The translations under genes were made by a program, and so were the position numbers. A stretch of DNA of 64,000 nt from Acanthococcus lagerstroemiae. Its lineage: Eukaryota; Arthropoda; Insecta; Hemiptera; Eriococcidae. Of the stretch, positions 35,200 to 47,959 are shown piece by piece. Where the stretch lies: contig CM063112.1 of NCBI GenBank assembly GCA_031841125.1, positions 8,334,603-8,398,602 of the forward strand, written 5' to 3'. How positions within the stretch are numbered: position 1 is the first letter of the stretch; each line of letters starts with the position of its first letter. The notes under the pieces are model-generated. The model saw nothing but the letters and a program-made list of their open reading frames with translations, was not told where the DNA came from and did no database searches.

Positions 35200-37518
35200 A
35201 TTCCTGGCCAATTTTTAAAAAAAGTCAGCAGAGTAAAAATCGTTCAAAATTTCAAAATATTTTTCTCTTTCATTTACTTAAACAATAAATTATACACTAT
35301 GCACCATCATGAGGGCCAAACAATGCTCACAGTATCATGGGACGGAATACCATTTTTAAATATTATATTTTGAATTTTCCTTCCCACGACTGATACAAAG
35401 ATCTGCTTCCGGATAATGGGGTCTCAAAATTCACGAAACGGCTAACTATTTGTCTTCATTCTGCTTACTCAATTACCATCATAAGGACCAAAAAAATGCT
35501 CAAAGAACTCAAAGGGAGACGGGAGAATGTATCACTTATACATATTTTGAATTTCTCTTCCCAAGATTGCTTGTGTGTCTACTCCAGTTTTCGAGGTCCA
35601 AAGAATTACGGAAAGACTAACAAAGCACTATATAAAATGGCTTCCGAAAAAAGTATTCTGTATCGGAGCTTCAATTGTCCAAATAGAAAACTCAGGCGCG
35701 AGACAGTCAATCTATTTCCGCTAACGTTCAGGTAGCATTTGCGTTACACGATGCACGCGGACCCCCCTCCCCTAACATCAAGTACAAAAAATATGTCAAC
35801 CGATGATCCTTTACTGATTTGAAGTGGGTTTTTATGAAATAAAAATCGATCAGGAGGACATCGATGAAATATTTCATGCCCCCTCATCCAAAAATTTCAG
35901 GCATTTTATTTCAAACGTGAAAAATCTCCGCGGAGATGAGTTCAGAATCACATTATTCAAAGTCCTGCGTGTCCAAACCAGCAATCGTAGCTTATAAACA
36001 AGGAACAAAATCACCATTTGAAATCAAAGTCAACTATGTCCCATCATGTTTCTCAGAAGATTCAAGTATTTCAATTCTTTGAGTCAATCAAAGCAAAATA
36101 ATGTACCACTTAATTGTGTTATAAGTATGAAAATACCTGGTGATTGTTAAAAAAAAAAAAAAAAAAAAAAAAATCTAATATCTTTTCCGGTTAAAAGTTT
36201 TTCTGCCCTTCCCAATATGGGAGTTATGACGTAATGAGAACGTTCGAATTTTAAATTATCGGTTCCCGGGTATTTAAATTTCACACTTGAAACGGACAGT
36301 ATTGATTCGACTTGGAAAACTGAATAATCTCTTGCATCGTTCTAAGAGCCAAAATATGCAACTTTGGGTTATATAACTGTCATAAATCATTGAATGAGCT
36401 TCAAAATCTAGGAAATGACATCCACATTGCCTCAATTGTTATCTGTCTACTTTCTGACCTCCTCCCCCATTGTATTCCATCATTTGCAAATTACGGTCAA
36501 ACATTATCAGAAATGAATTTAATGATCTTTCAAACGTAGAAAACGATACTAATATTTTACACCACGAAATTTTTTATTTCCAACCACACGATGTACCGCA
36601 ATTTTCAATTGATAGTCATACCGATATTAGAAATTGATTCAGTGCCCTCCACCTCACCCATCCGCTGATATCTTGATTTGCGTATTCGATTTGATCAAAT
36701 CTCTGAAATATATTTCCACTATTAAGTTAATGACTTCTGTGAACCCACTCAAAATCAGAAAACCATAACTTTACTGGTGTGGTATCAAGAGGCGAAGAGG
36801 GGGAGAGAAGAAATTTCCGAAGATGAATCGATGCATGGGGATGCTAAAAAACAGTTTTGAGAGAAATTAGGTTAGGCTAGCTCGGTATAACTGAAAAAAA
36901 AAAAATCCGAATTTTGTTTTCTCCCACGAGGCCTGAGTTAAGATGTATGCAGGGTTAACTGGAACCTCATTTTACTCAACGTTTCCGAAGTTAAGAAGAA
37001 TTTTTAAGGACTTTTTTAAGGAAAACCTGAACAAAGAATACTTCATTTGGATTGGAATATTTTTTGGCAGCACAAATTATACGTGAAAGTTTGATTTTGT
37101 GAGGCTATTTGATTTCTTTAAAGGCGTAGCTCCACTCGTATTCTTACTACGTTAATCAGTATTTACAACTCTATGCTGTAGTGTCAGAACCTGATACATA
37201 ACTTTTTATTAGTTCGTCAAAAATTGCATTCAAAGTTCAGAAGCATGTAAAAAATCGAGATGTAAGTAGAATTGTTTGATTTTTTCTTAATTGTTTCACA
37301 TAAGGGTTTTCTTTGAGGAATCACTGAAATAATTTGTATAAATTCTAGAATTTTTGCCGTTAGGGCTCAAATTAAGAGTAGGATAGCTGCTAAATGACAT
37401 ATCATGTTTTGGCTTTGTGACATAACTGGAAATGCTTTTGAGAATAAAACAATTTGACTATGAAGAACAAAATTTTTTGGTACCATATCCTACTATTAAA
37501 AAACAAAATTGTTTTTCA
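35200..37518. other. Degenerate repeats and intergenic DNA
   Basis: At 35302 and 35473 a similar order of words ('accatcat.ag', 'atgctca', 'attttgaatt', 'ttccca') suggests an old tandem duplication of about 171 bases. Similar wording recurs near 51250-51410. A run of 25 A residues lies at 36149-36173. No gene is seen. Confidence 0.4.
36149..36173 (+). repeat. Poly(A) run of 25
   Basis: Uninterrupted A-run. It may be the tail of an unrecognised retroposed sequence or simple slippage. No coding or SINE head was found upstream. Confidence 0.9.
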
Positions 37519-37526
37519 TTTCTCAG

Positions 37527-38082
37527 TAAGGGGCGGATTTCTATGAAATTATATGTTTTTCTGTGTTGAAGTAGAATCGATATATTCCAGGTATTTATCC
37601 GTTTCACGTCATTTCGAAGCGAATGAGCCCAACTTGATATTTTGCATATTTTGCCAATAAAATCATATTTTTTCATAAAACGACCATTTTTAGCATATAT
37701 TTTCACAAATTTCCTCATAATTTCGAGTTTTTTTTTCATTTTTACCGCATATTTGCAAAATTTTTCAATTTTCAACTTTTTTGACTTCTGGATTACGAAA
37801 ATTTTTCAGTTTTGACTCCTGGATAGTGAAAATTTTTTAGTTTTTGATAGCTTCACTAGCGCTCTACACTAAACACGAAGCGCCTGGTTCTAAGTATTTT
37901 ACTTAAATTTTGAGGTAAGTGCTGTAAACAGACGTAATTTTTCAAGACCTTTGCAACGATACCCATATTGATTTTGCATATTTTGTTCATATTTCGAGAA
38001 AAAAATATGCATATTTTTGATTTTTAGCGCATGAAATATGCGCATATTTTGCGTTTTTTAGCGCATAAAAATCCGCCCCTTA
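37527..38082. mobile_element. Non-autonomous hAT-type element (556 bp)
   Basis: The ends TAAGGGGCGGATTTCTATG and, inverted at the right, TAAGGGGCGGATTTTTATG match at 18 of 19 positions. TTTCTCAG (37519-37526) and TTTCTCAA (38083-38090) form an 8-bp duplication with one mismatch. The interior is very AT-rich with repeated 'catatttt' words. The ends are closely related to those of 6104-6692. No transposase is encoded; the minus-strand frame at 37458-37775 crosses the left border and is a chance frame. Confidence 0.87.
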
Positions 38083-38874
38083 TTTCTCAATAATACTTCA
38101 CATCTTTCATGTTCATCTGACCTCTCAGTTTTACTATGATTTCTTGAGTAGTGAACCATTCGTTTTTAAATTACGACTAGAAAAAAGTAAAATAACGGTA
38201 ACATGAAAAGCATTGACCAAATTCGAGAAAAAAACCATGAGTTTATACGTTTTCTTTCAAATTATTTTCCTTTGCTATCATTCCCTCATTCCCCTTCACT
38301 CTTTAAGTTTTTATAAAAATAAAAAAAAACAACAACGAAAAAACCAGCTAATAAGAGGCACTCTGAACCTTGTACGGGTAAAGGCAGCTGTCATTTTTTT
38401 TTCAGCTTGGTCGATAGATAGAAAATCCGCTATACTGTATTCACTGAAAATTTAAAGTGACGTCATGATCTGCGATGTTGGTGCTCACGGAGCAAGCAAA
38501 GAGGAGCGATTTACACTCAACGCATGTGATGAAAAATGTGTACAAAAAATCTATTTTCCTGCAAATTAGTAAAAATAACTCTTTCTTCTCTAAACCAAAA
38601 ATACTCAACACAAAATACACATTTAAATAAGAAGATTGAACATTGATAATACTTCAGGCAAGTGCGTCATTGCGTTCTCGGACGTGCAGGGTTGCAGCAC
38701 CTTGTGACGTCACTTAAAACAAGCGATAAACACCGCATGACTAGTTCTCGTTTCATGGAACAAACTAGAAGAGAATGGCGGCTGCTAGCGGCTATCTTTC
38801 CCAATACTGATAACGCTGCTAAGGTATCTTCACAATAAACATTCTCAGAGCAAAAATAAGGCGCGCGGTTGTGT
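38083..38874. other. Intergenic, no feature supported
   Basis: AT-rich sequence without a recognised repeat or gene. Confidence 0.4.
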
Positions 38875-38882
38875 TATACAGG

Positions 38883-39217
38883 CAGAATTGGGCATTTTTT
38901 GATCGACTAATTAATCATGATTGATGATTAGTCAACGCACATTTTAGTCATGACTATAATGACTACTAATCACTTCGAATGTGCATATATGAGATGACTT
39001 CTGACCAGTCAGTCTTTAGTCACGACTAATTAGTCTACAAAGCGTGAGTAATAAGGAATAACTGAAAGTAAATTAGTTACGAAATACGTATGAGAGGATA
39101 CATGGTACGGTAATCATGCAGTCATGATTAAATTAGTCATAACCTTTAGTCACGACCAATGTAGCCATTCCATTTTAGTCATAATCATATACTTTAGTTG
39201 ATCACTGCCCAACTCTG
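38883..39217. mobile_element. hAT-type MITE with palindromic interior (335 bp)
   Basis: The ends CAGAATTGGGCA and, inverted at the right, CAGAGTTGGGCA match, and the similarity continues into 'tgatc.actaa'. TATACAGG (38875-38882) and TACACAGG (39218-39225) form an 8-bp duplication with one mismatch. The interior holds many small palindromes of the type 'tagtcatgacta' and 'gactaattagtc', spaced over the whole element. Confidence 0.85.
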
Positions 39218-39225
39218 TACACAGG

Positions 39226-40327
39226 TTCATTGGTAAGTTCTCTAAATTGTAACGACACATCGCGGATCTCTAACCCAGTTCCGATTCTTTTTTCTACCAC
39301 TTGTGTGTGAAACTTGTTGACATACCTGGTTCTGCTTTAATGAAACAGGCAATGAAAATGAGCTGGCATATCTGGTTATGACTTCGTCGTTTGTAGCGTG
39401 TAAATAGTTTTATTTTGCGAATCTGACTCCTTCAGCGAGTAGAGCGTGAAAAACACTATAGGAACACATCAAAAAGTCAGAATTGGTGAAAAGGTGACAT
39501 ATCGGATTCTGACATTGCAACACAGAACTGATCAATTATACCGAATTTTCTCTCTCCAAGAATTTTTGCTAATTCTGCTGGGCTGAATGAGAAATGTCTT
39601 TTTCCCCACAATAATACGATTCTAGTTATGAAAGCGTTGCCCTAACAGGAATTTGATAGTGTGGGGGGAGCTTCTCCACTGTCTCCACGAATCCGACGTC
39701 ACTCATCTCTGTTCTCTTGATTCTGATGAACTGCTATCCCAATCGGTCTTTTCCTATTCAGTAGGAAATTCGAAGACCTCTACGCAGAAATGTCATTTCA
39801 AAGCATGGTAGCTCGAAAGTCAACAACGCCGGCGCTTTTCACACTTCAAACTTTAGAACTGACTAACTGCACTTCGAAACTTAATTTCAGTCTTCCTTAA
39901 CGCATAATCGAATATTTCAACGATTTCAGGCGATTACACATGCAACTAATGAACTGTGCGATGTGCATTAGCGTCTCTTTCCTTTCCAGCTCAAGCATAA
40001 GAGTAGGACCCGCACTCACACTTAACACTGCAACTTTCCGCGCCTGATTGAGTGATTACTCTGAATACAGGAAATACTCATCAGACTTGCCGTATGCATA
40101 ATTAGTGCCGCATCAATAACTAACGTCAAATACAACCTCGCGAATAATTCGCAAACCAAATACAGACGAACAAGTTGGAGAGGAAAAGCGATATACATAA
40201 ATACGAAAACGTTAACAAATATGAAAGAAATCAAGAGTAAATATCAACATCTATATGGTGGGAGATGAAGCGCGACATTGCCGAGAGTGAAGCATTTATT
40301 TGTTCGCCATTTGTAGGATAAACTCAT
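39226..40327. other. Intergenic, no feature supported
   Basis: Only short chance frames were seen, with no repeats that pair elsewhere in the window. Confidence 0.35.
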
Positions 40328-40662
40328 TTAGCAAATTCGATCATAACTTATAGACATTATGCATATACGCCGTTTTAGGGTCTGTGTTGACAAATGAAAC
40401 GGCGCAAAATCGCGTCGCTTCGTTTGCATCGGCATTTGCCGAAGATCCAATAATGCGAGGAGCTTTTCCTCCCTTTCACTGAAGCGATGCCCGATTAACT
40501 CGAGGAAATGCTGAAGAGCTGAAATGCACTTACCCTTTGTCTTCGTATCAAGGATGACGAATGAGAAGTGACTTCTATCAAATTGCATTTCAGGTAATTG
40601 GACGAGGGAAGTTCGCCGGTAGGGCTTATACACAACGAAATCCTAAAAAGGCTGTTTGAAAT

Positions 40663-41530
40663 ATGAGAACTCACATCTTTTTGTATGTCGGCCAGTGAAA
40701 GCGCTTTCGAATCTTCGCTAAGGTTTTTGTGTGCCCAGATGCCCTTCGGACACTTGGTCATGTACACCACGTAGGATTTCCGGAGCCTTCTTCCGTGGAA
40801 CGATAGTCTGCATTCGCACTGTTGTGCCATCTTCCGCCTCCCAAGCGCGCACTCGAAGACGTCACTAATGCGCAGCGAGTTCCACTGAGCCCACAGAGCT
40901 TCCAACTCGCATGATTGATTCGAAATTTCCTGCTACGGCGGTCATTTGCCGGCTTGCTTGGCTCGCAGAATCCGACCAACGACTTCATCCTCCAGCTGAT
41001 CATTCTTCAGTGCGTCACTAGACTGCAGCGATACCCGCTCGACGGACGCGAATTCCTTCTTCTCCAGTCGCTGACAAAGCCGGCAGTCTGCTGAGAACGG
41101 TCGCCTCGACAGTCCATCCGCATTTCCATGGCTTTTGTCTTTCCGGAATTGCATTTCGCAGGAATACTCCTGCAGCTGCTGAAGCCACCTCGCGATCTGT
41201 CCCTCCGGATATCTGAAGGACAGCAGCCATTGTTATTCCGAATGTTCAGTCCGGAGAGTAAATTTCTGGCCATGCAGATACTTGTGAAACTGGCGCATAG
41301 TCTTGACTACAGCGAGGAGCTCTCTCCTAGGGATAAAGTATTTCCGCTCAGGCCGTTAAAGAGACTTGCGGTAGTAAGCAATGACACGCTCATTCCCATC
41401 TTCCAGTTGGGCAAGTACGCCTCCAATGGCTGCGTCGCTAGCATCTGTGGCCACGATGAACGAGAGGCTGGCTGTCTAGAGCCTCCGACAACGACGCATC
41501 GGCTGCTGAGTCCATCTGGCTAGGCTGCTA
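40663..41530 (-). pseudogene. Gypsy-like LTR retrotransposon pol remnant: RT/RNase H junction and integrase zinc finger
   Basis: On the minus strand, across frames, these blocks appear in the correct order: 'FIVATDASDAAIGGVLAQ' and 'ERVIAYY' (about 41466-41370), the RNase H stretch with 'TLRTEHSE' and 'EGQIARWLQQLQEY' (about 41255-41165), 'HGNADGLSRRP' (about 41130-41100), then 'ALWAQWNSLRI' (about 40900) and 'GVHDQVSEGHLGTQK' (about 40765-40725), the H2C2 finger that opens Gypsy integrases. Reading frames shift several times and a stop interrupts. The protease, most of RT and the integrase catalytic core are missing. No LTRs were found. The element is dead. Confidence 0.85.
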
Positions 41531-42076
41531 ACTGCCTGGAAGTAGTGCCACCGACATTGTGGTACGGCCAGTCTCCGGAGTTCCTCCAGTTCTTTTTCCA
41601 GTTTGGTCACCATTTCATTCTGATCGTCCAACTTCTTCGACTGATCTTCCATTTGTTTCGCTAATGGCTCGATTTTCTCACCTATGTTCATCTTCAGTCC
41701 TTGAACATTTAGCTGCGACTGTTCTATTTTCTTTGATTGTTCTTCCATCTTCTTGGTCTGTTCAGTCCTCATTCCGCTCAACATTGTCATAAGCTGCTGA
41801 AGAGTAACCGTTGTCACCACGTCTTTTTCCGTTTCTGGTTCCACATCGAAAACAAAAGTTTTCGGATTTTTATCTTCGCCTTTCAGAAAGGTTTCTAGCC
41901 GCCGGATCAGTTCTGCTTTCGAACCTGATGGCGATAAGGTCACGGTTTTTCAATTCCTCCCGAAACTCTTTCTGCGACAGTTCGAACAACTTTTTCAGAG
42001 TCGTCACGGATGGAAAGTTTCGAATGAATGTCCAACCGAAATGAAGACTGATCAGTCCAAGAAAATGGAAGAACAA
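41476..42076 (-). pseudogene. Gypsy-like gag N-terminal part with SAP-like motif and coiled coil
   Basis: The minus-strand frame at 41943-41476 contains 'LSPSGSKAELIRRLETFLKG', a SAP-like motif common at the start of insect Gypsy gag proteins. A heptad-rich region follows with repeated K-M-E-E-Q-S-K-K, predicting a coiled coil. A second frame at 42076-41870 holds the preceding residues. The frame then runs directly into the RT/RNase H remnant near 41530, so about 2 kb of gag-pol has been deleted. The nucleocapsid finger and protease are absent. It is inactive. Confidence 0.7.
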
Positions 42077-42150
42077 TCAAAGAAAATAGAAGAACAGTCG
42101 CAACTAATTATTCAAGGACTGGAGATGAAGATAGGCTTGTTAAGGATATG
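42044..42150 (+). pseudogene. Inverted duplicate of the Gypsy gag coiled-coil segment
   Basis: On the plus strand the translation 'MKTDQSKKMEEQSKKIEEQS' repeats, with few changes, the minus-strand gag segment 'RTEQTKKMEEQSKKIEQS' at about 41775-41680. The two pieces therefore form inverted arms of about 95 bases with a spacer of about 270 bases. This needs an inversion or a second, oppositely oriented insertion. Confidence 0.75.
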
Positions 42151-42159
42151 AAGACTAGA

Positions 42160-43489
42160 GCCAGCGTTGCTGTCCTCATTTTTTGAAAATTGGGTGTGCT
42201 ACACGTTGACCTTGTTCTTTATCACCAGGTATTACTACAAAATTTTCAGCTATTTTTTTTATTATATTAACCAGTTCTGCAAATTGCTTGAAGTTTTACA
42301 CGGAATTTACGTGAGGATTGTGCTTGTATCAAGAGTTGAATAAGTACACTTCTAAAAACTGGAATCCAATTTTCAGTTATTACAGCTCGATAGGGGATAA
42401 AATTTTGAACATTTTGAGAAAAAGAAAACGTGTCTAGAATCAAAATTGGATTTGTGAGGAGTTCTTAAAATCAGCGAAATTTGGAAACATAGCGCTTTTC
42501 TACGTTTCGACCAGTCTGCTGTATTTATGAGTAAATCTGCCTTTCTTATTTTTCATGCAAGTTTCGAATTTGAGTTTCAAATTTACTTGAAGCTCTTTTC
42601 CACCGTGAAAATAGAATTTTTGTAGAGTAAATAATCGTCCCTAGATTTAAAACGGTCTTTTTGAAATGATAAGATCATCTGTCCAGAAATGTTGTTTTAC
42701 GTTTCCGATGTCGAATTCAAAAATTTTCGTATTTTAGACCTGTAGAGTGTTATTTTTGAAGCAAAACAAGTTGAATCGAGAGTTCAAAGTCACATCTGAA
42801 ATTAGAGTCAAAAGCAGGTCTTGATACACTGTTTGCTAGATGATAGTGAAAGGTTAAAATTTAGCTTGAGGTATGGCAGCACTTATACTATTACGAGTAC
42901 TATGACATTCCACTTCAAAGACACCTCATAAATCCAATTTTTATCCAAGAAACTTTTTCTTCCCTTCAAAATGTTACCGACCCGTAATGCTAAAAACTGA
43001 AATTCAGTTTTTTAAAATGTACGTATTCAACAATTTCGTGTAATACAAGTACAATATTTATGCAGATCCCACGTAGAGCTTCAGTCAATTTGCGGAACGA
43101 ATTCAAAATGACTGAAAATGTGTCGATACTGCCTTATGGTAAGGAACAAGATTAAGGGATCGCCCAGCCAGTTTTAGGAAATATGGAAAATCACAGGCAT
43201 CCTAATGAAAATATACCAGTTCGCCATAATCTTCCTAACCAGTAGCTTAAAATTGGGGGTACCCTGATTTTTCTCTGCATGAGACTTGCGGTAAAGGATG
43301 GGTTAGGACTATTTTGATATGGTGCTTCTGAGGCAAATTCTTGAAAATGGTAAAATCATCGGTTGGTAGAATTCAAAGTAGAATAATTTTTTTAAAATGT
43401 CTGCCCTTCATGGACAAGCGCGATAAAATGGGGGGAGGAAATTGGAGTAAATTGACTATCACGGAGAAAAATACTGAAATCAGAAAGGC
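42160..43489. other. Intergenic AT-rich DNA
   Basis: No repeat that pairs elsewhere in the window and no gene was recognised. Confidence 0.35.
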
Positions 43490-44310
43490 TTCACAAATTG
43501 TAACATCTCTTAGCGTCTTAAATTAGTCTGCCAGAGTCTTTTACAGAGTTTCAAAGAATCATAATGAATAAGTGTGAAAGATTCTCGAAACGATTCATGG
43601 GATATGCGAGAGGGGGCGTGATACCCCATATTCGAAAAACGTTGACTTTTAGTTGGAAAATGTTGGTGCCCAGTCGAAAAAATTAAGAAGCTGGTAACTT
43701 TTTTTTGGCACGTTGTAGAAATTTTCGTAACATTTCAGTTGTTATTTACCAAAAGTTTCAGGAACATTGAGAAATTCAGCGTTCGGGACTAATTAGAAAA
43801 ATGGGTAAGACAAGGAGCTCATTTCTTTTGCTTACTAACAGAAATCTGGGATCATTCGTGTTTACACCGCCCTCCCCCTTCTCTCCATGGTTTTCACGTC
43901 GGCCCTGTTAAATACCGTAGCGAGTTTTCAACAAGTTTTCGAGAATCTTAATGTTTTAAAAGGTTCGAGGAAACTCAAAAAATCACGATTCGTCCTCGAA
44001 AAGCCCTGCAAGTCTAGAGAAATCAAAAGGGAGTCAGCAATCCCGGACAAAAACACTTTTGAACGAGTTTTGGATGACCAAGTACGTAAGAATTTTTATT
44101 AGTCTCGAGTAAATTCCTAAGAAAATGTCTTTAACAAATCTTAGCAGTTAGCAAGTTCTATAGAACACAGCTTTAAGAAGTCTTAAGCAGTCTTAAGCAA
44201 GTCTGGGAGAGTCTAAAACGAGAACTGAAGAGTCCTAATTAGTGGTAAGGAATCTTTCAGTCTTATAAGAGTCAAAAAGAGCTGTAAGAGTTCTATAAAA
44301 TGTACATCCA
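43490..44310 (+). repeat. Degenerate AAGTCTT-word blocks (two, around a spacer)
   Basis: The words 'agagtct', 'aagtctt' and 'gagtcaaa' cluster at 43500-43590 and more densely at 43900-44300 (for example 'aagaagtcttaagcagtctt'). Between them is ordinary AT-rich sequence. Orientation is as at 34630 and 50390. Confidence 0.5.
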
Positions 44311-47300
44311 GTCCCCTCCCCCAATTCGGTCCTGAATTCCACATTTCTGAAATAATGAAAATGTCCGCAATAAAGTTTGAAGTTATCTTCTTGCATACCT
44401 CGAGGAAACTTTAGTGTTGAGCAAAGTGCAAATTCGTTGAAAAAATCGAATTTCTCACCCTCTCTGGCACACTACTGAATCTTGGAGTAAAAATTGTCAT
44501 TACTTCATAGGAAGATTTTGAATGGGATTACGAATGGGGGACAAATGTAGAACCTGATGAAATAGTAAACAGCCAATAATGTTCGAGGGAGAGGTCTGGT
44601 CTTGACCAATAGGGAGACAAAAACATCAATAATGAATGAAATCGCGAAGGAGGTTCACACCCCTCGACCCCCTTAGCTATGGCACTGATAAAAAGTCCCT
44701 ATTTCAACACTTAGCCCGATTTTCTCAGGCGGGTTACTTCAGTTCTTTCTAGTAATTTCAGTTTTGTGGGCTACAATCAGGGTCTAATTTAAAATCTAGA
44801 GCAACATCCGAAATCCGAGACTCACCCCCCCCCCCCTATTTAGATACTTGATTTGATTTTTTCAAGTCAAATTTGCCTGTTAGCGGAACGTACGAATTCG
44901 ATATTGGAGGCAAAATTGAGGCTTGATCAAAAATGTAGAATATATTTGATATCGTTGATCCAGCAAAACCCCAATGTAAGAAAAATTTAGTTAAAATCTA
45001 GAAACAGGTATTTTGTGAATCAAACAGAAAACTTTTCCCAAATTATTTTGAAATGGGTTAGTTATAATCGCACATCAAAAAAGATGAAGATCACAGCAGT
45101 TCTCTTAACAGTGAAATGGTATGCAGACACAGTAAATAATTACTGAAATGCGCAGCAAATCGCCCACGTTGTTTTGAAATGTATTGGCAGCGAACAATTG
45201 AAGAAATGCACAGGAAGTCACCCACAGTATTTCAACGTGTTCAAGCAGTGAAAAGAAATATTTCAACCTTTTTTTTCTTTTCTTTTCTTTCTTCTTCTTT
45301 ATGCCAGAAATTACATGTAGTACTGGTGTCAACAAGAACAAAGCTGTCGTGAATCAGAAAAATAGTTTCGTAAACGTTAAGAAGGTGATTCGTGGTAATT
45401 TGTATCAGTATTATTCTTGCAGTTGAGAGGGATGACGAAGAGGGAGGCACTGAGACGTACTACGTAGCATCTTCAAAAAGTAAGGAAGAAATGGGTCTGA
45501 AGACTTTGGGTGCTGTATTATCAAAAAAGGATAGATGAAAAGCGTTCAAAAATTTTCAGGAATGCCAATTCAAGCAGTGGGTCATTCGTATTGATCGCAA
45601 TAATACCATTAATTCATCGTGTTCGTGCTCTATCTATTTGAAACATCTTATATGCAAGCATCAATTAGGTATGCTAATTAGACTAAAACTAGTTTAAGTG
45701 TCTGTTGAAGCCAAAAATGTTCCTCTTGGACAAAAAAGAAAAAGAGGCAGACCTGCACAAAGTAAAAAAGCACTACTTGTGCAGTAAACAAATTTTCATT
45801 AATTATTACCAAATTTTTGATTGTTTTTCGAAAATAATTTTGCATGTTGCAATTTTTTTCCCGTGTTCGAATTTTAATATTTTACCGCTCTAGTTTCAAT
45901 GTTTGATTCTTTTCTTTACCTTGCAATATTCCATTTTCTGCGCATTTGCGTTTTACTGTTCATAGAATTTTAATGCTGTTAATTATATTATTTGCTTGGA
46001 AATTGTCACTTTGCTGTTAAGCCATCTTTTTTTCTGTGATGACCATCTATTTTGCTGTGCCGAAAAATCCAACCCTTTTGAAATTACGAAATAATATCTG
46101 GTACATAATATAGCTTTTTACAAGAAGACCTCTGGCATCAGTATACCTATACTATCTCACAGGAAATTATGAAAAATCAGTCGTATATTTTGAAAATAGT
46201 CATTTTTGAAAAACATCGAAAATTCAAGACCGAATGAATATCTTGACGAAGGGTTCCGCAAGCATACTACTGAGATACACTGAAGTCTTCGTTGTCAGTT
46301 TAGTAAAAATGGAAGAATCGCGGATCACGATAAGTCGAATTGATATGGAATGACCATTTAAGGGTAACGAGGTTGATGGGTAGGAGAGCCATCACACTGT
46401 ACATTTGGTCACTGAAGAGAAATCATCTGAATTGGTTACCTGAATTGGCTTAACAGGATGCAACACTGCCAAATTAGGATACATATGGAAAGGTGGGATG
46501 AACCAATTTTGCAACAGATTATGGCACGAATGGGTCACCTGAAACCCCATCAATTGTCATGATACTCTCCTCTTAAACAAATAATCCGGTCAGTATGGGC
46601 TGGCACTTCACCAAGTTGAGATAACATTCGGAACCTCAAAGTTCATGACCCTCCTTATTAACCCTTTAGCAGTCCCTACATAATTTGATGATTCTCGCGG
46701 ACACGTTAACTAGTCTCTTCAACATCATTGTCGTCAAACTTCAGTCCAGTGCACGTACACTCTGCAAATGCTTGAGCAGGGATCACGACGTTGCACATCA
46801 TCATCGAATCACCGTCTTGCCCACAGCCGTTAAATTTGCTTTTATAACTTCGTAACCGCCAATAAGGCGAACGGTTACGATTGTAATACCGCGACAAAGT
46901 TTAGTGGTGTTGATAATTTCCTTTTAGATAACTCGAATTTCGACTTCAAATTATAAGCCTGTCTCCTTGGCGAAATACAGAACGCATAATTAGTTTATCA
47001 AACTTCATCGAACTTATGAAGGAAGCAATTCCATCATCGCTAATTTGTATTCCTTCGCCGCTTTTCTATTCGCAGTTAACGAGGAACACAAGTCGGTTTA
47101 ATCGCCGAATGCGGCGGCGAATTTGAATAAACTAGGAAAAGGAAAACGTCTGGAAAATGGATACACGCGGTTTTTCTCGAGATTTGTATAGTTTTTGTAT
47201 AAACTTGGCCGGCTGGCACGCGTTTACAACGGATCCCCAATTTGAATGCCAGCCATCTTGATGCGCCTCTGCAGACGTTATTAAAACGTTCAAAAAATTC

Positions 47301-47930
47301 TAATTTGAGAAACCGCAAACAAAACCTTTCGATATGCAATTAAAAATAATTGCTTTGACGCAAACCCGGTGTCGTAAACTCGATTCGCGCTCGGAATTAT
47401 GAAATTGTAAATTTCAAGAATGCAGAAAAATTCAGTCGCAGAAATAATGTATATGATACAGTCGAGCACACAGGAGACCCGCCCGAGTAGTAGCTTTGTG
47501 CAATTACTCTTCGCCTGGCGAGCACAATTACGACGACAATTACAACTGGAAAAAGATTCGAAAATGTACACGGTATTTTCAATAACGATTCCTAGGTACA
47601 ATAACAACGGTTCGCAGGTAAAATATAAATATAATTAGATTACAAATACGCGTGAGCAGAAGTTATTCGAGGATTAATCAAAATCAAAAAAACCTTTGTG
47701 GATTGAACATTTGAACTACTAATTATGACTCCAAATTACACTTTGCTTGTTCATGTTTCCTCGCTCCTGGAGTTCCGAGCAATTCCCCTGTTCAGATACC
47801 AGGCCACCATTCGCGGGTAAAGGCCTCCCCAATTCTATCCCAGGTTTGCTCTATCCCATGATAACAATGTAAAAAGAGTATGCTCCCTATCCTACTTTAT
47901 TTATTATCACCTCATATTAACATTAGACTT
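44311..47930. other. Intergenic DNA, no gene established
   Basis: A MITE-like right end 'agctatggcactg' near 44675-44687 has no visible left partner. A pyrimidine tract (T and C only) lies at about 45269-45300. The minus-strand frame 46897-46706 ends in a cysteine-bearing tail that looks protein-like, but there is no splice acceptor or homologous domain. The part from about 46960 to 47600 is less repetitive. Confidence 0.35.
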
Positions 47931-47959
47931 AAAGAAGTTGTGCACTGGGGGGGGGGGGT

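Noticed and set aside
44670..44690. MITE-like right end 'agctatggcactg'
   Set aside because: No left partner or target duplication found, so it is not called as an element.
46706..46897. Frame ending in a cysteine-containing acidic tail
   Set aside because: No acceptable acceptor upstream; a single short frame is not sufficient.
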